A stretch of 64,000 nt of DNA from Wyeomyia smithii (GCF_029784165.1 NC_073696.1:26976358-27040357); one strand, 5' to 3'. Positions 21,650 through 34,153 are shown, numbered from the stretch's first letter. The notes: a model not told the origin generated them from the sequence alone. Numbers and translations are program-made.

Positions 21650-24469
21650 TGTAAATTATATTTTTGAAGTGAGTTGAGCTAATGCAGCAATGAAATATAA
21701 AAAAAATCTATCTTTAAAACCTTTGATCCCGAGCATCGCCGGGAATGTTCAACTAGTATATAATAATAATATACTACTTAAGATGAAATAACATAATAAT
21801 TTCCGAAATCGTTGTACCTTAAAAATAACAATAACAAGGAAACTATGCAGTTTTGTAGAATGAAAATTGATTTTGATTTTTGATGTATATAAGTTATTTT
21901 CATGATGAATTTTTAAGAAGCCTTATGCAGTTTATATATGTTAATTTTTGAAAGGAAAACCAAAGTTAAATGTCTTCAATTCTTTTTTATGAATTGGTAT
22001 TCAAAATAGTAAGGAAAAAAAAATCTTCTCAAAAGTTATATTTATTGCTTAAAATTCTTTTTTATCAATATCTACCAATGTGTTGTGATGAAACCTTTGA
22101 CGTTGTGACGTAGAAACTTTTAGCATTAGGTTTGTTTATTATGTTTTCGTTACCAAAACAATCAAACTGCTTCTTTTTCCTAACCTGACTAAAAATTTAT
22201 TTTGGTTGTGCCTCACTAGCTCGATTTTTATTCTGTAGTGTTCGAAGTTTGATCAAAAGCAATTAGCATGACATCACGTAATATCTCGATCATATCATCT
22301 TCATGTGATTATTTACATAGAATGAGTTTGTCGCTTGATGCTATTGGAAGTCACTGCATGGTTATTTTACATAGGCTCGAAATTCTTTACTGCCAGCAAA
22401 CCAAAAGTAGTGCAAAATAAGTCCCAAGGTCAATGACCAGCTCACACACCGTTGCGCAGGCTAACACCGCGGCCGTACCAACAATGGATGGCAATCATGA
22501 TTCACATTAAGTTCGGCGTGAAAATCGTACAACCCGCAGTAGTTTTCCACTATGGATGGATAACCTAACCCAGAACAAAACCCAAAGCCATGATCGGTGT
22601 TGCTTTCCGTTGATTACCACACAGATAATGGAAACATGCTGTACCGCACAGCATATTTTCGCGCGTTTGTGCCTGTTTGCACAACCGGTATCCGGCAGGG
22701 GGAGGGAGACTATATGGTAAATATTTACCTGCACACCTCCGCATTACCGCCGGTTCGGAGCAGATTGCGGCATAAAGATCAAGTTCAACAAGCGGAAAAG
22801 AAATCGCGGAATCATCGAGCGAGAAGTAACATTGGATTCACATCAATCCTTGTTTTTTTTTGTTATTTGTTCGCCACGAGTTTCTACAGCCGATTGTAGC
22901 AATCTAGCTGAATAGCAAAGCACGGGTAGCTTCGAATTAATATTCTTTTAAATGCCCATCATCGTTTTCTTCGTCATGGATCAACTGAAGCTGTGATGGA
23001 GGAATTCGTTTGGGCTGTTCCCTTGATGCACCACTATTCGCTTGGGTGAAAACCTTTCCAGCGTGTCATGTAATAATAGAAGACTAGTTTCGTACAATCG
23101 TGTGAAAATAAACAGCATTTGTCATGAATGACAAATTCCAAAACGACAGACCTGAAGATGAAAGTGATAAACGATTAAGAAATGCGTCTGTATTGTATGT
23201 CAATTCAAGTGATTGGTGTGTGTGTAATACATGTCATTTAGGGACGCTGTGAATTTCAGTATCAGTTATCTCTGTGTATGCCTTCTAACAAATTATGAAT
23301 TGTTCAGTTTGAAGGTTTCGAAATTGCTTCTTTCTTTCAAAATGAATGTTATTGTGTAGTATCCTTTCTTTCGAAGATTGGACACGAGAAAGTCCCATCG
23401 CCCCTGTATGAGCATAAAAAATAATAGATGCAATAAAACGGATTGATAAATTGTTTCCCATATCCATTTGCCGCTGTTGCAAGCGATAGCATTCCTACTC
23501 CCCGGGAGAGAAATGGATGAATGGATGAAGTTCCATTTTCTCCTACAAACCCGGGAACAATTCGCTGAACCTTATCGCATTCCCGTTTTTCACCATCTTA
23601 GACTGCGTTTATCTACTGCACACTTCAAAATGTACGTACAACCGGCTATAAATAACTAGCTCGTAAAAGTAGTACCGACAGCAAAACATAGATATCATAC
23701 TTTGACATTCTGCCTGCTACAGCCGATCCGGTTTCACCACTTATCCATATGCCATACCTAACTTCTGGCTTTCGGGAAGCTGCTCGGCTCCGGCAACGAT
23801 TTGCGAATGCTTTATAGGCAGACGGCGGACAAGCAACGACTCAATTAGCAATATTAACCTATATACTTACCCGAGGTAAAGCCCTTGTTGTCTTCTAGCT
23901 TCGAGACGGTTGACCCATATCGGGATTGTTCCTCAGTTTATTTCTTCTTTGTGTATCCAAGCGGTAAGAGCCACCAGACGAACGCACTTGATCCACAAAC
24001 AACAACTACCCAGTTCCGCCTATCTCGTCTCCCGTCAGTTCCGCAAATCAAAATGGCTCATAGCTTTCAGATGAAACAAAAACAAAGTGCGGTGAATGAC
24101 AGACGGCACTCTGTTGAATGAATATGGCCGGTTTACGCTGCGATTAGGCTTTGGAAGCCGGTTATGCTATGCGATCATCGGTTGCTTTGATTGTTTTCGG
24201 TGTGCTGTGCAACCAGCTGTTTAAATGGCATTTCCGATTCCACTATGCGACATTGCCGTGCGCACGGAAAGGGTTTTTGAGGGTTCGAAAATAAATGAAT
24301 GGCGGGGTCCGAAACACTACACCATGGTGACATGAAAATACGACCGTTTTAAATTCCTTCAGAAATTGTGGAAACCTTTTTTCGTATATAATATTTAGGC
24401 TTTTTTCTCCGTTTTGGATTGAGGTATTCCATAGAAAATGAATTAAAATAAATATTTTTTTAACATTCC
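21650..24469. other. Non-coding region without recognised elements
   Basis: 21.65-22.35 kb is AT-rich. 22.4-24.3 kb has more balanced composition and may be ancestral single-copy intergenic sequence. Reading frames up to 100 aa show no domain, and no splice-linked exon chain was seen. An unidentified distal exon or regulatory element cannot be excluded. Confidence 0.35.
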
Positions 24470-24481
24470 TTTACCGATTTC

Positions 24482-24683
24482 GCTGGTCTCGAGGTACGAT
24501 GCTGGCCTAAAAAGCCAGTCGTCGTATGTTCGAGTCCCGGCTCGGAAGAGACTGTTAGTGTCAGTAGGATCGTAGCGCTAGCCCCGCAATTGTCCTGTAC
24601 ACTTAACAGTCGGCTGCGAAGTCTGTGTATAGTAAAACAGAAGGTCGAATCCCGATACGGAATGTAGCACCAAGGCTTTGCTT
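24482..24683 (+). mobile_element. tRNA-derived SINE with 12-bp TSD, copy 1
   Basis: The head has GGTCTCGAGGTACGATGCTGG (A-box region) and GTTCGAGTCCC (B box), followed by a tRNA-unrelated body and a short tail ending CAAGGCTTTGC. The duplication TTTACCGATTTC lies at 24470-24481 and 24684-24695. A second copy in opposite orientation is at 51246-51455. Propagated by LINE machinery; no coding capacity. Confidence 0.88.
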
Positions 24684-24695
24684 TTTACCGATTTC

Positions 24696-25966
24696 TCTGA
24701 AACTTTTCACAGTTGTTCCTTTTCGATGAAGAAATCATTTTAGGATAGCGGTTTTATATAAAATATATACACTGCAGAAGAATTTTTTTGTGCCAAATTA
24801 TCCAAATTGTCACAAAATATTACATATCTTAAAAAGTGCCTTTTTCAAAAATCTTATTTTACACATTGAAGATAACAATGTTCACTACAATTTGTCACGA
24901 ATGGGGGATGGTAGAATGAGAAACAAAAAGAAAATGATTTAAAAAAAAAACTATTCGCTTAATTTGAGCTAAAATGGTTTGTTTGGGTCATGTTATGTTT
25001 TCAGTAAAGTTGTAAATAGTATTTTTGTCGTTTCTGGAAAAAATATACACCGTGAGAAAAAAAAATCGTAAAGCGATATAAAAGACCAAAACTTGAATGT
25101 AGATGAAATTTTACAAGAAACTGATGCTTTGCATGAATTTTATGAACATTACGTTTTTTGCAGAGTTTGATGAAAGAAACGAAAAACATCTCCACTGTCA
25201 AAAACTGGTTGAAACCAGATGAACTTTCCAATCATCTAATTTGGCATCAACACTACCATTTAACCGCACCGTTCATAATTTATAACATAGGGAACAACTT
25301 TTTCCAAACAAAGTGAAACTACCCATATTATAGAGATAAAAATTGTTTACTTTACACTGCCTAAGTAGTCGCCAATTGAAGGCTCTTTCCTCTGGGGGCT
25401 TTCTTTCTTTCGGTAAGTAGAGAGAAGGCGGAGAATCGTAACTAATAGTTATATATCCCATCCGTGGTGAATCCAGAGGTTAAGTGAAGGCTTTCTAACC
25501 TGGCCGCTGGGCTGTTCGGATCAATTCCTCCACCGTCGCACAATCCGTGATGGTGTTTAAAATACGACAATAATAGGTTTTCTTTCCGACAACGAACGAG
25601 TTAAACTTTAGTCGGCGGAACTGACCGCGAGAGGCTAAAGGCCACCGCTTGTTTACCCGGCCGGGTTAACCATGTTTGCAGCTGGCCGGACGACGCGCTG
25701 GAAGCGAGTGATGAAATCGGGTCAGCAGCGGGTGCCTGGAAATCAAAGGTTGCCAGACGATCGCACTGACTGATGTTGTCGGATCGCATCTTCGTTATGG
25801 GTCTCATAATAGTATTTTACTTTCCATTGCGCGAAATGCCCTCTGAAAGCTAATATGTGGTGTCAGGCTCAATTTCACTTTCGATGTCTCATGATGGATT
25901 GAGTGAAACCTTCCACGGCACTTCATAATTTAACACGAGAAAGAAACATACCCAAATGGAAAGATA
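24696..25966. other. Upstream region of the channel-like gene
   Basis: AT-rich to 25.45 kb, more balanced afterwards. A weak tRNA-like string (GTTCGGATCAATTCC, about 25513) may be a SINE relic. No promoter could be fixed. Confidence 0.3.
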
Positions 25967-27964
25967 ATGAGAATCCATTCAAGCCGAACCATGGGAAAGC
26001 AAACCGTCGCAGCATGCCTTTGTCAGTGCACGAAATTAGACCATTTGTCATTTGTTAAATATTGTCGCATCACAGTGATGAGTTGTGTTCCCGAGGACCA
26101 CAACTGTAACCTTCACCGGGAACCGGGACTACTACCCCTACTAACCTGGACGAGTCTTCCGCCGATCGACCCAAAAACGCCGCTATGGGTCAGATTCAAA
26201 CGTCGCCTGCGTGAGCTGATGCTGCTGTCGCCCGAGCACCCGGACACCGGAACCTACTTCAAGAGCTTCGCTCAGGTCGCCAACGAGAATAAACGGCTGA
26301 TTGAGAACTATCCCGCCTGGACCATTCATCCGCTGAGTTTATTCCGGAAGTACTGGGATTTGGTGATGTTCGTCGTTTCGCTGGTTCATCTCACGCTGCT
26401 GTCGTTTGTGGTTAGCTACTTGATCTATATGGATGTGGCCTATTTTCCAGCGATCATTCAATTCGATGTGATTCTTTGTATTATCCTTGCGACTGAAGTA
26501 GTGATGAAGTTTTTTACCGGTTTCGTGGTGGAATATTCCAAAGAAATTGTTCTCGAGCCCGGTCGGATTGTATGGAATTACTTGAAGAGTTTCCGGGTGC
26601 TGTACGAACTGCTTGGTGTCCTACCGTACATCGTACTGCTCTACAAGTTCGACGAATGCTACTACAAATCGGACCAGCTATTTTATCTCGTTTCGGTAAT
26701 TTGTCTGTACATCATACACATCTTCCGTTTTCGGGAGATCAATCGATACTTTGAAGTGATCCCAAAATTTTCCCAAGCATCCGCTAACAAGATCAAAGTG
26801 ATGAATCTAATCATTGCGACAACTTACGTTCTACATTGGACGTCCTGTATTGCAAGTATTATACCCATGCTGGCGTTCTATTCATCCAGTGAGGAAGAAC
26901 TCCCAAAATGGAACGACACTGAATATTTGATTGGCAACTTTCTTGTCGACATGTATTGGGTACGAAACCGAGAGCAAGCTGGAGCTGGATATCTAGTAGA
27001 TCGTCAGCGTTCGATGATGACCGGGGGTGACTTCGAGAGTTTCCGTCAATTTTTACGTTCATCGAAAGAGGTGGTAGCGCGATCTATGGACTACCGTTTT
27101 CTGCTATCGAAGCTGGATGACACATATCGGAACGAGACTCTGCTGGAACAGTACCTTCGCTCAATGATGGATACGATTCAGGTGGCGTTGGTGTCGAGTC
27201 ATGTGGAGACAACCGGACCACAGGCCACGCACACGATAATGACGATGTACGTAGTGATGGCTGGGTGGGTTTGGTTGACCTATATTCTGCTGGAAATGAT
27301 TCGGATTGTCATTGCGCACGATTTGAGTGAAACAAAGTACGATGAAATCGTTAACGAGTTAAAGGCTTTCTCCCACCGAAAGAAGCTAGGGGAGGAATCC
27401 AAGGACAAAATACTGCGGCATTTTTTTAATCGCTACAAGATGCGATACTTCGACGAGGAAGCGATTCAGAATACTATTTCCAACAACCTGCGGCGAAGTA
27501 TTAGGATGGAAACCTGCCAACATTTGGTGAAGAACGTGGAGTTGTTCCGAAATCTGCCCCATGCCTTGATCGAAGAGATAGTCGATCGCTTGAAGCTGGA
27601 AGCCTTCCTGGAGAACGACGTCATTATTCAGGCGGACACGTTCGGTGATGCGATGTACTTTATCGCCAGCGGAACGGCGGCCGTGTACTCGGTTGGTGGT
27701 AAAGAATTGGGCCATCTTACGGACGGGGCTCACTTTGGAGAAATCTCACTGTTGCAAAAGGATCAGAAGCGCACGGCCAGCGTGATTGCGCTGGAGGCGT
27801 GCGAAGTGTACAAGCTGTCCTATGCAGACTTTCAGCTACTGATCGAACCCCACTCGAACCTGCTGCGGCAGATGCAGAAGCTGGCCGATGAACGGCTGGC
27901 TAAGGTGCAGGGTGTTAGAGATAAGGTGTCTGAGGAGGAGGTTTATGAGAATTTTTTGCAATAA
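25967..27964 (+). CDS. HCN/CNG-like channel protein with degenerate pore and S4
   Basis: Intronless 665-aa frame. Order: HCN-type N-terminal region (about 72-125, LMLLSPEHPDTGTYFKS), S1 (130-153), S2 (160-184), S3 (205-227), S4 (236-262), S5 (275-303), a long ~90-residue S5-pore linker, pore region (394-416), S6 (420-449), C-linker (450-522) and cyclic-nucleotide-binding domain (525-640). The binding domain is well kept: FGEISLL (590-596) and phosphate-cassette RTAS (602-605). The pore is not: where HCN/CNG channels have a GYG or related filter, this reads QVALVSSHVETTG. S4 has only a short FRFREINRYF basic patch instead of regularly spaced Arg. It probably does not conduct like an HCN channel, and may act as a modulatory subunit or cAMP-binding membrane protein. 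Two later Met codons (25991, in a strong ACCATGG context, and 26078) are alternative starts. AATAAA (27960-27965) overlaps the stop. No frame damage is seen, so it looks functional. Confidence 0.85.
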   Translation: MRIHSSRTMGKQTVAACLCQCTKLDHLSFVKYCRITVMSCVPEDHNCNLHREPGLLPLLTWTSLPPIDPKTPLWVRFKRRLRELMLLSPEHPDTGTYFKSFAQVANENKRLIENYPAWTIHPLSLFRKYWDLVMFVVSLVHLTLLSFVVSYLIYMDVAYFPAIIQFDVILCIILATEVVMKFFTGFVVEYSKEIVLEPGRIVWNYLKSFRVLYELLGVLPYIVLLYKFDECYYKSDQLFYLVSVICLYIIHIFRFREINRYFEVIPKFSQASANKIKVMNLIIATTYVLHWTSCIASIIPMLAFYSSSEEELPKWNDTEYLIGNFLVDMYWVRNREQAGAGYLVDRQRSMMTGGDFESFRQFLRSSKEVVARSMDYRFLLSKLDDTYRNETLLEQYLRSMMDTIQVALVSSHVETTGPQATHTIMTMYVVMAGWVWLTYILLEMIRIVIAHDLSETKYDEIVNELKAFSHRKKLGEESKDKILRHFFNRYKMRYFDEEAIQNTISNNLRRSIRMETCQHLVKNVELFRNLPHALIEEIVDRLKLEAFLENDVIIQADTFGDAMYFIASGTAAVYSVGGKELGHLTDGAHFGEISLLQKDQKRTASVIALEACEVYKLSYADFQLLIEPHSNLLRQMQKLADERLAKVQGVRDKVSEEEVYENFLQ

Positions 27965-28099
27965 ATCAGTTATAGAATTGGTGGATTGATTGTTTTCAAG
28001 TTTGGGTATACTATTAGTCGCGAACGCAGACGGAACACGACGAGTGATCAGACAAGACACTTATTGCTCTTACAGATATAAAAGGATAATATAATAATT

Positions 28100-28800
28100 A
28101 CCTTTCGTCTACCGGTTTCGGGCTACATATTGCCCATCGACAGGACGAGATCCCATGTCCAACTGGTTAAAATTCTCGTACGATATATCGCACGCGTCGA
28201 AGAGAGTGAGCTGGAGATTACTTTCTTCCCGTTGTAAAGTTGAAGAGAATTGAGTTGATCGGTGCATCGTCGTCGTTCATCAATGGTTGTTTGGCCGTCG
28301 CAATGTACATTGACTCCCAAGCATTGAGGAGACCAATTTTATTGATGCTTTTGATCAGACCCGCCTTATCCCAATCGATCTCGTGTTGGTTACTCACTGT
28401 ATGTGTTGCTACACTGGATTCACTCGTTTTGTTCATTTCTACTGCTCTTCTATGCTCTTTGAGCCGCACTTTAACTTTTCTTCGTGTTTGCCCGATATAT
28501 ACCGCTTCGCAGTCTTTGCACGGTATCTTATATATTCCAGCTTGTTCGTCTTGTGGAACTTTGTCCTTCAGGTTAACCAGAAGTTCACGTAAAGTGTTAA
28601 CGCTTTTATGTGCAATATTTATTCCATATCTGCGGAGGGTATGCTTCAGTGGATTCGTGATGGTAGGGTAAAACGGGAGGCTGACTCTTCGAATCTCCTC
28701 ATATTCCGGTATTAAAGTGGTAGCGTCTCGTCTGTGTTTCTTCCTTTCGTGCTTACGGAGGATTTTGTCGACGAACTGTTTGTCGTATCCGTGCAATTCG
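28100..28800 (-). mobile_element. Penelope-like element, 3' GIY-YIG fragment
   Basis: A 192-aa minus-strand frame (28796-28218) holds a GIY-YIG endonuclease domain: GIYKIPCKDC at residue 87, VYIGQTRRKVKVRLKEHRRA from 99, then SNQHEIDW and an ESMYI motif. This is the C-terminal domain of Penelope-like retroelements, where it nicks target DNA for priming. The upstream CKxxC-like and Arg-rich linker is present, but the reverse transcriptase that should precede it is missing, so the copy is 5'-truncated. It lies 254 bp beyond the channel-like gene on the opposite strand. Confidence 0.85.
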
Positions 28801-28989
28801 GCTGCTTTTTATATTGTGCACAGCGTTTTTTTTTCTCGTTATATAAAGTATTATGGACTAGATGTGGTCTAAGTACAAGGCAACCTTAGGGCGCATTTGA
28901 ACATACTATTGTTATAAAGTGAGGTTATTAAATGTTAAAGCTGTTGTATTAAAATAAATTTAAAAAAAAAAATAAATAAATTAAAATAC

Positions 28990-29480
28990 TGAAAAGTATG
29001 TAGTATCTTTCCTGGAAGGGAGGGGTCCCATACAAATGAGATACAAATTTCTGCACATCTCGAAAACTAACCAAACAAATGAAACCAAATGTTGCATGTA
29101 AATGTTTTTAGGGGTGAAAAATATGTACATAGTTTTTCGATACCTCCCCTTTTTCTGTAAGGGAGGGGTCCCATAGAAATGAAACACAAATTTCTGCACA
29201 TCAAAATTTTGCATGTGAAAGGGGTGAAAAATATGTTTATAATGTTTTGACACCCCTCCCTCTTCTTAGGGGAGGGGTCCCATACAAATTAAACGCAAAT
29301 TTTGCACGACTCGAGAACCAATAAAGCAAATACAACCAAATTTGACATGTGTATTTTTTCAGGGGAAACAAATAAGTCCATAATGGTTTGACACCCCTGC
29401 CTCTTCTGGATGGGAGGGCTCCTATACAAATCAAACACAAATTTCTATGGAGGTTTGACACTCCTCCGTTCTCTGGAAGG
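28990..29480. repeat. Tandem repeat, units ~110-140 bp, around GGAGGGGTCCCATA
   Basis: AGGGGTCCCATA-type markers at about 29022, 29163, 29273 and 29405, each followed by AAACACAAATTTCTGCAC-like text and a GGGGTGAAAAATATGT block. Minus-strand frames remain open across several units, giving repeated LICxGxLPSR-like peptides. No known domain. Confidence 0.75.
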
Positions 29481-29499
29481 GGAGAGATATTTCGACCAA

Positions 29500-29840
29500 T
29501 ATTTCCGAAAAAAAAATCCTAAAATGATCGGGATGATGCACAGGAGCCAAAATTGACTCCAGACGCCATTTTTGAATTTTAGAAGGACTTGACACCCAGA
29601 TGCCAGAAAATGTCTCCAAATGCCATTTTGTAATCCAAGATGGCGACTACCGGTTTATGAAGAACAGCGGAAAGTGACCAATATGAGAATACATGGAATC
29701 GTAATGTCGCACTGAAGCCACAAATCGACTCCAGACACCATTTTGAATTGTAAGATGACAACTTCCGGTTTCTTGAAAACAGCCGAAAATAAGCAAATAA
29801 CACCCAATATGGGTGTTTCTTAACCCATTCCTGGCGGATA
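29500..29840. repeat. Dispersed ~120-bp satellite fragment
   Basis: Units built on GATGGCGACTACCGGTTT and CACCCAATATGGGTGTTTCT, the same family as 21120-21480, 40130-40690 and 41860-42620. Confidence 0.6.
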
Positions 29841-30480
29841 GAAATCAAATTTTACCTCAAAATTTGACCTTCAAACTCTTATTACTCAGCAAATACATGA
29901 ACAATTGACACAAACTGGGTTGCGTACTGTAGATCGACCTGTTATCTAATTGTATTGAATAGTTTCATTGTTCAAAATACCAAGTATAATTGTTAAGCTG
30001 TAATCAAAGTTAAGTTGTCAGGTGATGCCATATGGTATCAACGAAAATAAATTGACAGGTTAGGAGAAACAACGAGTTTGATTGTCTTGGTAACGAAAAC
30101 ATAACACAACGTCGAAGGTTTCATCACAACGCACTGGTAGATATTGATAAAACAGAATTTCAAGCAATAAATCAACTTTTGAGAGATTTTTTCCTGTTAT
30201 TTCAAAAATCAATTTATAAACATACGATGAAGGGGAACTGTTATAGGCGAAAATAGTTCCGGTAGAACCCGGGTTACCCACAACATCCAGAGATTTAAGT
30301 TTAAATTTCCATCCGAAATTTAATATAGATTTTAACCAGATAAGGCTTAAAAGCCTTATCATAATATCATGAAAATAATTAAAAAAAAAACAAGAAACAA
30401 AATCAATGTTTATTCTACAAAGTGCTTTATTTTCTTGCTATTTTTGCTGTAGTAGTACAACGGTTTCGAAAGTTACCATG
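29841..30480. other. AT-rich non-coding stretch
   Basis: Short minus-strand frame at 30362-30060 (100 aa) without domain. The segment around ACGTCGAAGGTTTCATCACA (30109) resembles, inverted, sequence near 22088-22110, so it is repeat-derived. Confidence 0.35.
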
Positions 30481-32820
30481 TGGTCTAATCTTGATTATTT
30501 TATATTTATGAGTCTTCCCCTCTAGATTTTTTTTTCATATGTTTTAATCTGATGTTAATGCGTGTAGTGACATATTTTTCGATCACTTCTAGAGACCATC
30601 GGGAAAATGCTTTTTAAATTTCAGAACAGACTTTTTTCCACATTTTCTAAACACTCTCTAAACACGGGTATCTCTCCGTTTTCCCCACCATTGTGAATCC
30701 AGTCGAAATACGCGTTCATTCGGTTTGATAAATCGAACCATTCCTGCGATGGTTTCACCAGCCCACCTCTTGAGAGATCCTCCGTATAGTTGTCTTCTGA
30801 TTTCCAATCAACTGATGAGTGTATTGTTCAAGCTCAGGGTGATTTTTGTGCAAGCGTCGTGCCAAATACCCAGATACATATTCCACACCATCCTTTTTTT
30901 TCCAAGGTCTGTTCCTCTGTTCGGTATTCCCATCGATCGTCTTTATCGCTAGCATCAGCTGAAGCAATTTTGCTCTTCACGTTTACGGTAACCTTCGATC
31001 GCATTTGCTCAATATCGCTTCTTCTTCTGAACAATCTGGTCAGAATGTAGTTTTCGTCAACTAATATGTTCTGAGTGTTTTGGTTGACTTCAAGCTGCTG
31101 ATTCATTTCATTTGAATTAGGAGATGTTTGAGCGATACTATCGAAACCAAAACTGCTTTTTGAAACACCTGCAGATGGAATTGCATATGAAGTTCAGTAT
31201 AAGATTTTTCTATTTGAATAGATTCAATGTTAGAGGTTATTCTACTATTCACTATTCACATTTTAGCAATTTTCTAGTGAAGTGAGTATCGGAATGAACC
31301 CTATATTTCACCTGTAAATGGATGGTAGCTGGCAACTTATGGTTACTTAATGTTGTATTGTATTTTTCATTAAATCAGCCATGTCGTCGAGAATCTTATC
31401 TTGGTGTTCAATATTCATTCCATAACATTTTTAGATGAGATGGACTGATTGATTTGATGAGAATTAAGAACATCGAACCATGAGTTAACCTTGTCGATAA
31501 TTTCTGCCAATAGTTGCGCTACTTCATATTCACCGAAGTGTCTCCGTAGATTCACAGCAGTCGTATGACTAAGCAACTCAGCTGCTAGTCTTACATTTTG
31601 TCTTTCTGCCGCGCTCACCGTTACGTGCTTAATGCACAAGAAATTATATTCTTGATATTTAAATTCTGGGTTTGTGTTGGAACAAGGAGATTTCAGTGTA
31701 GAGGCCTTTTCAACTAACTGTAGCAAAAACTTTTTCGTAACCAATCGATCTGTAAACCGAATAAACGTATTACGTTAGCTTCATGGAGAATGAATTTACC
31801 TTTATAAAAAAATCCTTTATCTAATATCCAATTCCTTATTAGTTTTAGCAAATGAGGAGCGTCTGGGGAAAAATAAAAATTTTTTGATGTGACGGGATGT
31901 TTCATCGACGTTCGTTCCTCCGCATAGCTAATGCCGATTTTCTTCCACAGTGATAGATTGCTACCACCACAGTCGTGGACTCAAGCTACTATTGAGAATC
32001 CAACATCGTGAAAACGGGTGATTAACTCATTGAGTAGTATAGACAGGTTGTTTCCATTTACCGAATAGTCCACGTGCTGACACTACTTGCATCTTCTTAT
32101 GCGGTCCAATTACTTTGTCATGTCGCCTATCGTACTCCACAGTGCTTTTCACAGATACTTCGTCGTATGCCAAAACTACCACCCTTTCTCTGGAAGTCAT
32201 GTGTTTTCCGACGATGCTCAAGAATGAAAATACACCAGCAATAATTCCTTGATTCATTCTGATGCATGAGGCCCATTCACGGAGACTTCTTAGACTCGGC
32301 AGCGGTATCTTCATTTCGTTACGAACTATTTGGTAAGCCGGTTGACTATGATATCTATATTCGAAGTAAAACACGAGGTTTCATGTTGAAAGTAAAATCG
32401 ATTATTTTAACAATACTATTGGAGAAAAAAAGCTTTATCTTTGTATCAATTGTGTCAACAGTACAGTATGCAAAACAAATGCAATTTGGCACCAAGACAC
32501 TACTTCAACTTATCTAAATTCATTTTTACAGCTAAAATACCTTAATGAGAACGCCAAAGCTATTTCTTCCGCCGTCCATACAACTTTTTTCTTTTCTCCC
32601 AAAATTAAGACGGTTTGATTTACAAAGAAAAACGCTTGGAAGGCAGAACGAAGTTTATTATTTACGTGACTTTGCGCAACTGAACGGACGTCTTCCATTG
32701 AATTTCGAAGGGTTTCTATTCTGCTAGTCAGATCGGAAATCTGACTATCTTTATCCATGTTTGAAAATTGCAATTTTTGTATTTCTGAGTCTCTTTCGCT
32801 GAGCTAAAGTAAACAGATAT
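30480..32820 (-). mobile_element. P-type element, decayed transposase body
   Basis: Minus-strand fragments in the order of P transposase. 32773-32510 is a coiled-coil-like segment ending KKVVWTAEEIALAFSLRY. 32374-32027 is the core with LPSLRSLREWASC, RVVVLAYDEVSVKSTVEYD (candidate catalytic Asp) and VIGPHKKMQVVSARGLFGKW. 31905-31715 contains PHLLKLIRNWILDKG. 31744-31415 has KHVTVSAAERQNVRLAAELL. 31106-30755 is the C-terminal region with RTEEQTLEKK and PELEQYTHQLIGN. A THAP domain is not visible at the 5' end. Frames are broken repeatedly, so it cannot make transposase. Related pieces are at 17.9-18.8 and 41.4-41.75 kb. Confidence 0.75.
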
Positions 32821-33510
32821 AAAAGTTAAAGGGTATGTGCTTGAGTGCACAAACGTAGGCTTGACGTGGGACTATTGTGAGTGTGAAGATTTAATTCTAC
32901 CATAGCCATAGTATATAACACACACCAAACGTACAAATACCAAACACAACAATCAATGAACACTTCACAAAAAAACACATACACCTTTCATAAACCTATG
33001 CTATAAATAAACTATAAACTAATATGAAAAATAATTAACTTGTTGCCTATAAAAATATTCTGTCATGAATAAATTTACCTCGGATGAATGCATTTTTGCA
33101 TTTGTTCTAGGGGAGCTGCATAGCCGCAAGGTTACAGAGTCCGCTTCGTCAAACCCTTTCCTTTACGCTGAAATCTACAATACCTTTGCGTGACTTCCTC
33201 TTAACAAAAAATAAGTCCCTCTTATCAATAAAACTGGCCAGAAGGACGCACGACGAAACTTCTTCAGAGAATTATAATTGGTGATATTTGGCAAGAGGAA
33301 CGAGTATCGGTATAGTAGAACAGTAAGCGTGTAAAGAAAGAGTAGCACATTACACACAAGCACTGATGAACAATAATAATAAGCATGCCACTTCTCAATA
33401 GAGGTATTGCTATTAACAGAAGTGCGGGATACAGCAGACACCCGGGCATATCTCACAATAGATTTACGATTCTGGTCGCAGTGGGAAGTCCATACAGGAA
33501 AAAAAATGCA
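32821..33510. other. Non-coding, AT-rich
   Basis: No gene recognised. Between the P remnant and the CA-rich block. Confidence 0.3.
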
Positions 33511-33514
33511 TTTT

Positions 33515-33975
33515 TGCACACACATACACGTTATACACACACGCTATATACACACACTACTCACAAGCACACGCTTCTTAGACACACCCACGCTACTTAC
33601 ACACACATACACACACCACTTACAAACACACGCCACTTACACACACGCCGCTCACACATACACACACACGCCACTCACACATACACACACGTCACTCACA
33701 CACACACACACGCATTCACACACACGTCACTCACAACACACATTCACACACACAAACATTGACACACACACATTCACACACATTAACACACATACATTCA
33801 CACACACATTCACACACACACACACACACACACATTCACATACACACACACATTCACATACACACACACATTCACATACACACACACATTCACACTTAAT
33901 ACATAGACACATACACATTCACACACACATACATACACACACACCCACACACACACACATATACACACGTTAACG

Positions 33976-34018
<43 letters not shown>

Positions 34019-34080
34019 AACGCTTCTCACACACACATACACTCACCAACGCTACTCAGACACACACACTTGGTATACGA
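33515..34080. repeat. CA-rich microsatellite block
   Basis: Over 500 bp of (CA)n interrupted by ACGCTA, CACTTA and CATTCA. The His/Thr-rich + frames and Cys/Val-rich minus frames are repeat artefacts. Confidence 0.95.
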
Positions 34081-34153
34081 CACACTATACCTACACAAAT
34101 TACTATCGGCAGCATCCAAACGGCTTCCAAGTCTTCCAATGGTCCCTTCCAAC

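Noticed and set aside
22507..24121. Several 60-100-aa frames in the balanced-composition stretch
   Set aside because: Overlapping phases, no domains, no splice links.
25460..25550. Possible tRNA gene
   Set aside because: Has a GTTCGGATCAATTCC B-box-like string with an insertion, but no acceptor stem or cloverleaf could be built.
33385..34013. Long His/Thr-rich and Cys/Val-rich reading frames
   Set aside because: They are translations of the CA microsatellite in several phases; no composition or start evidence for a gene.
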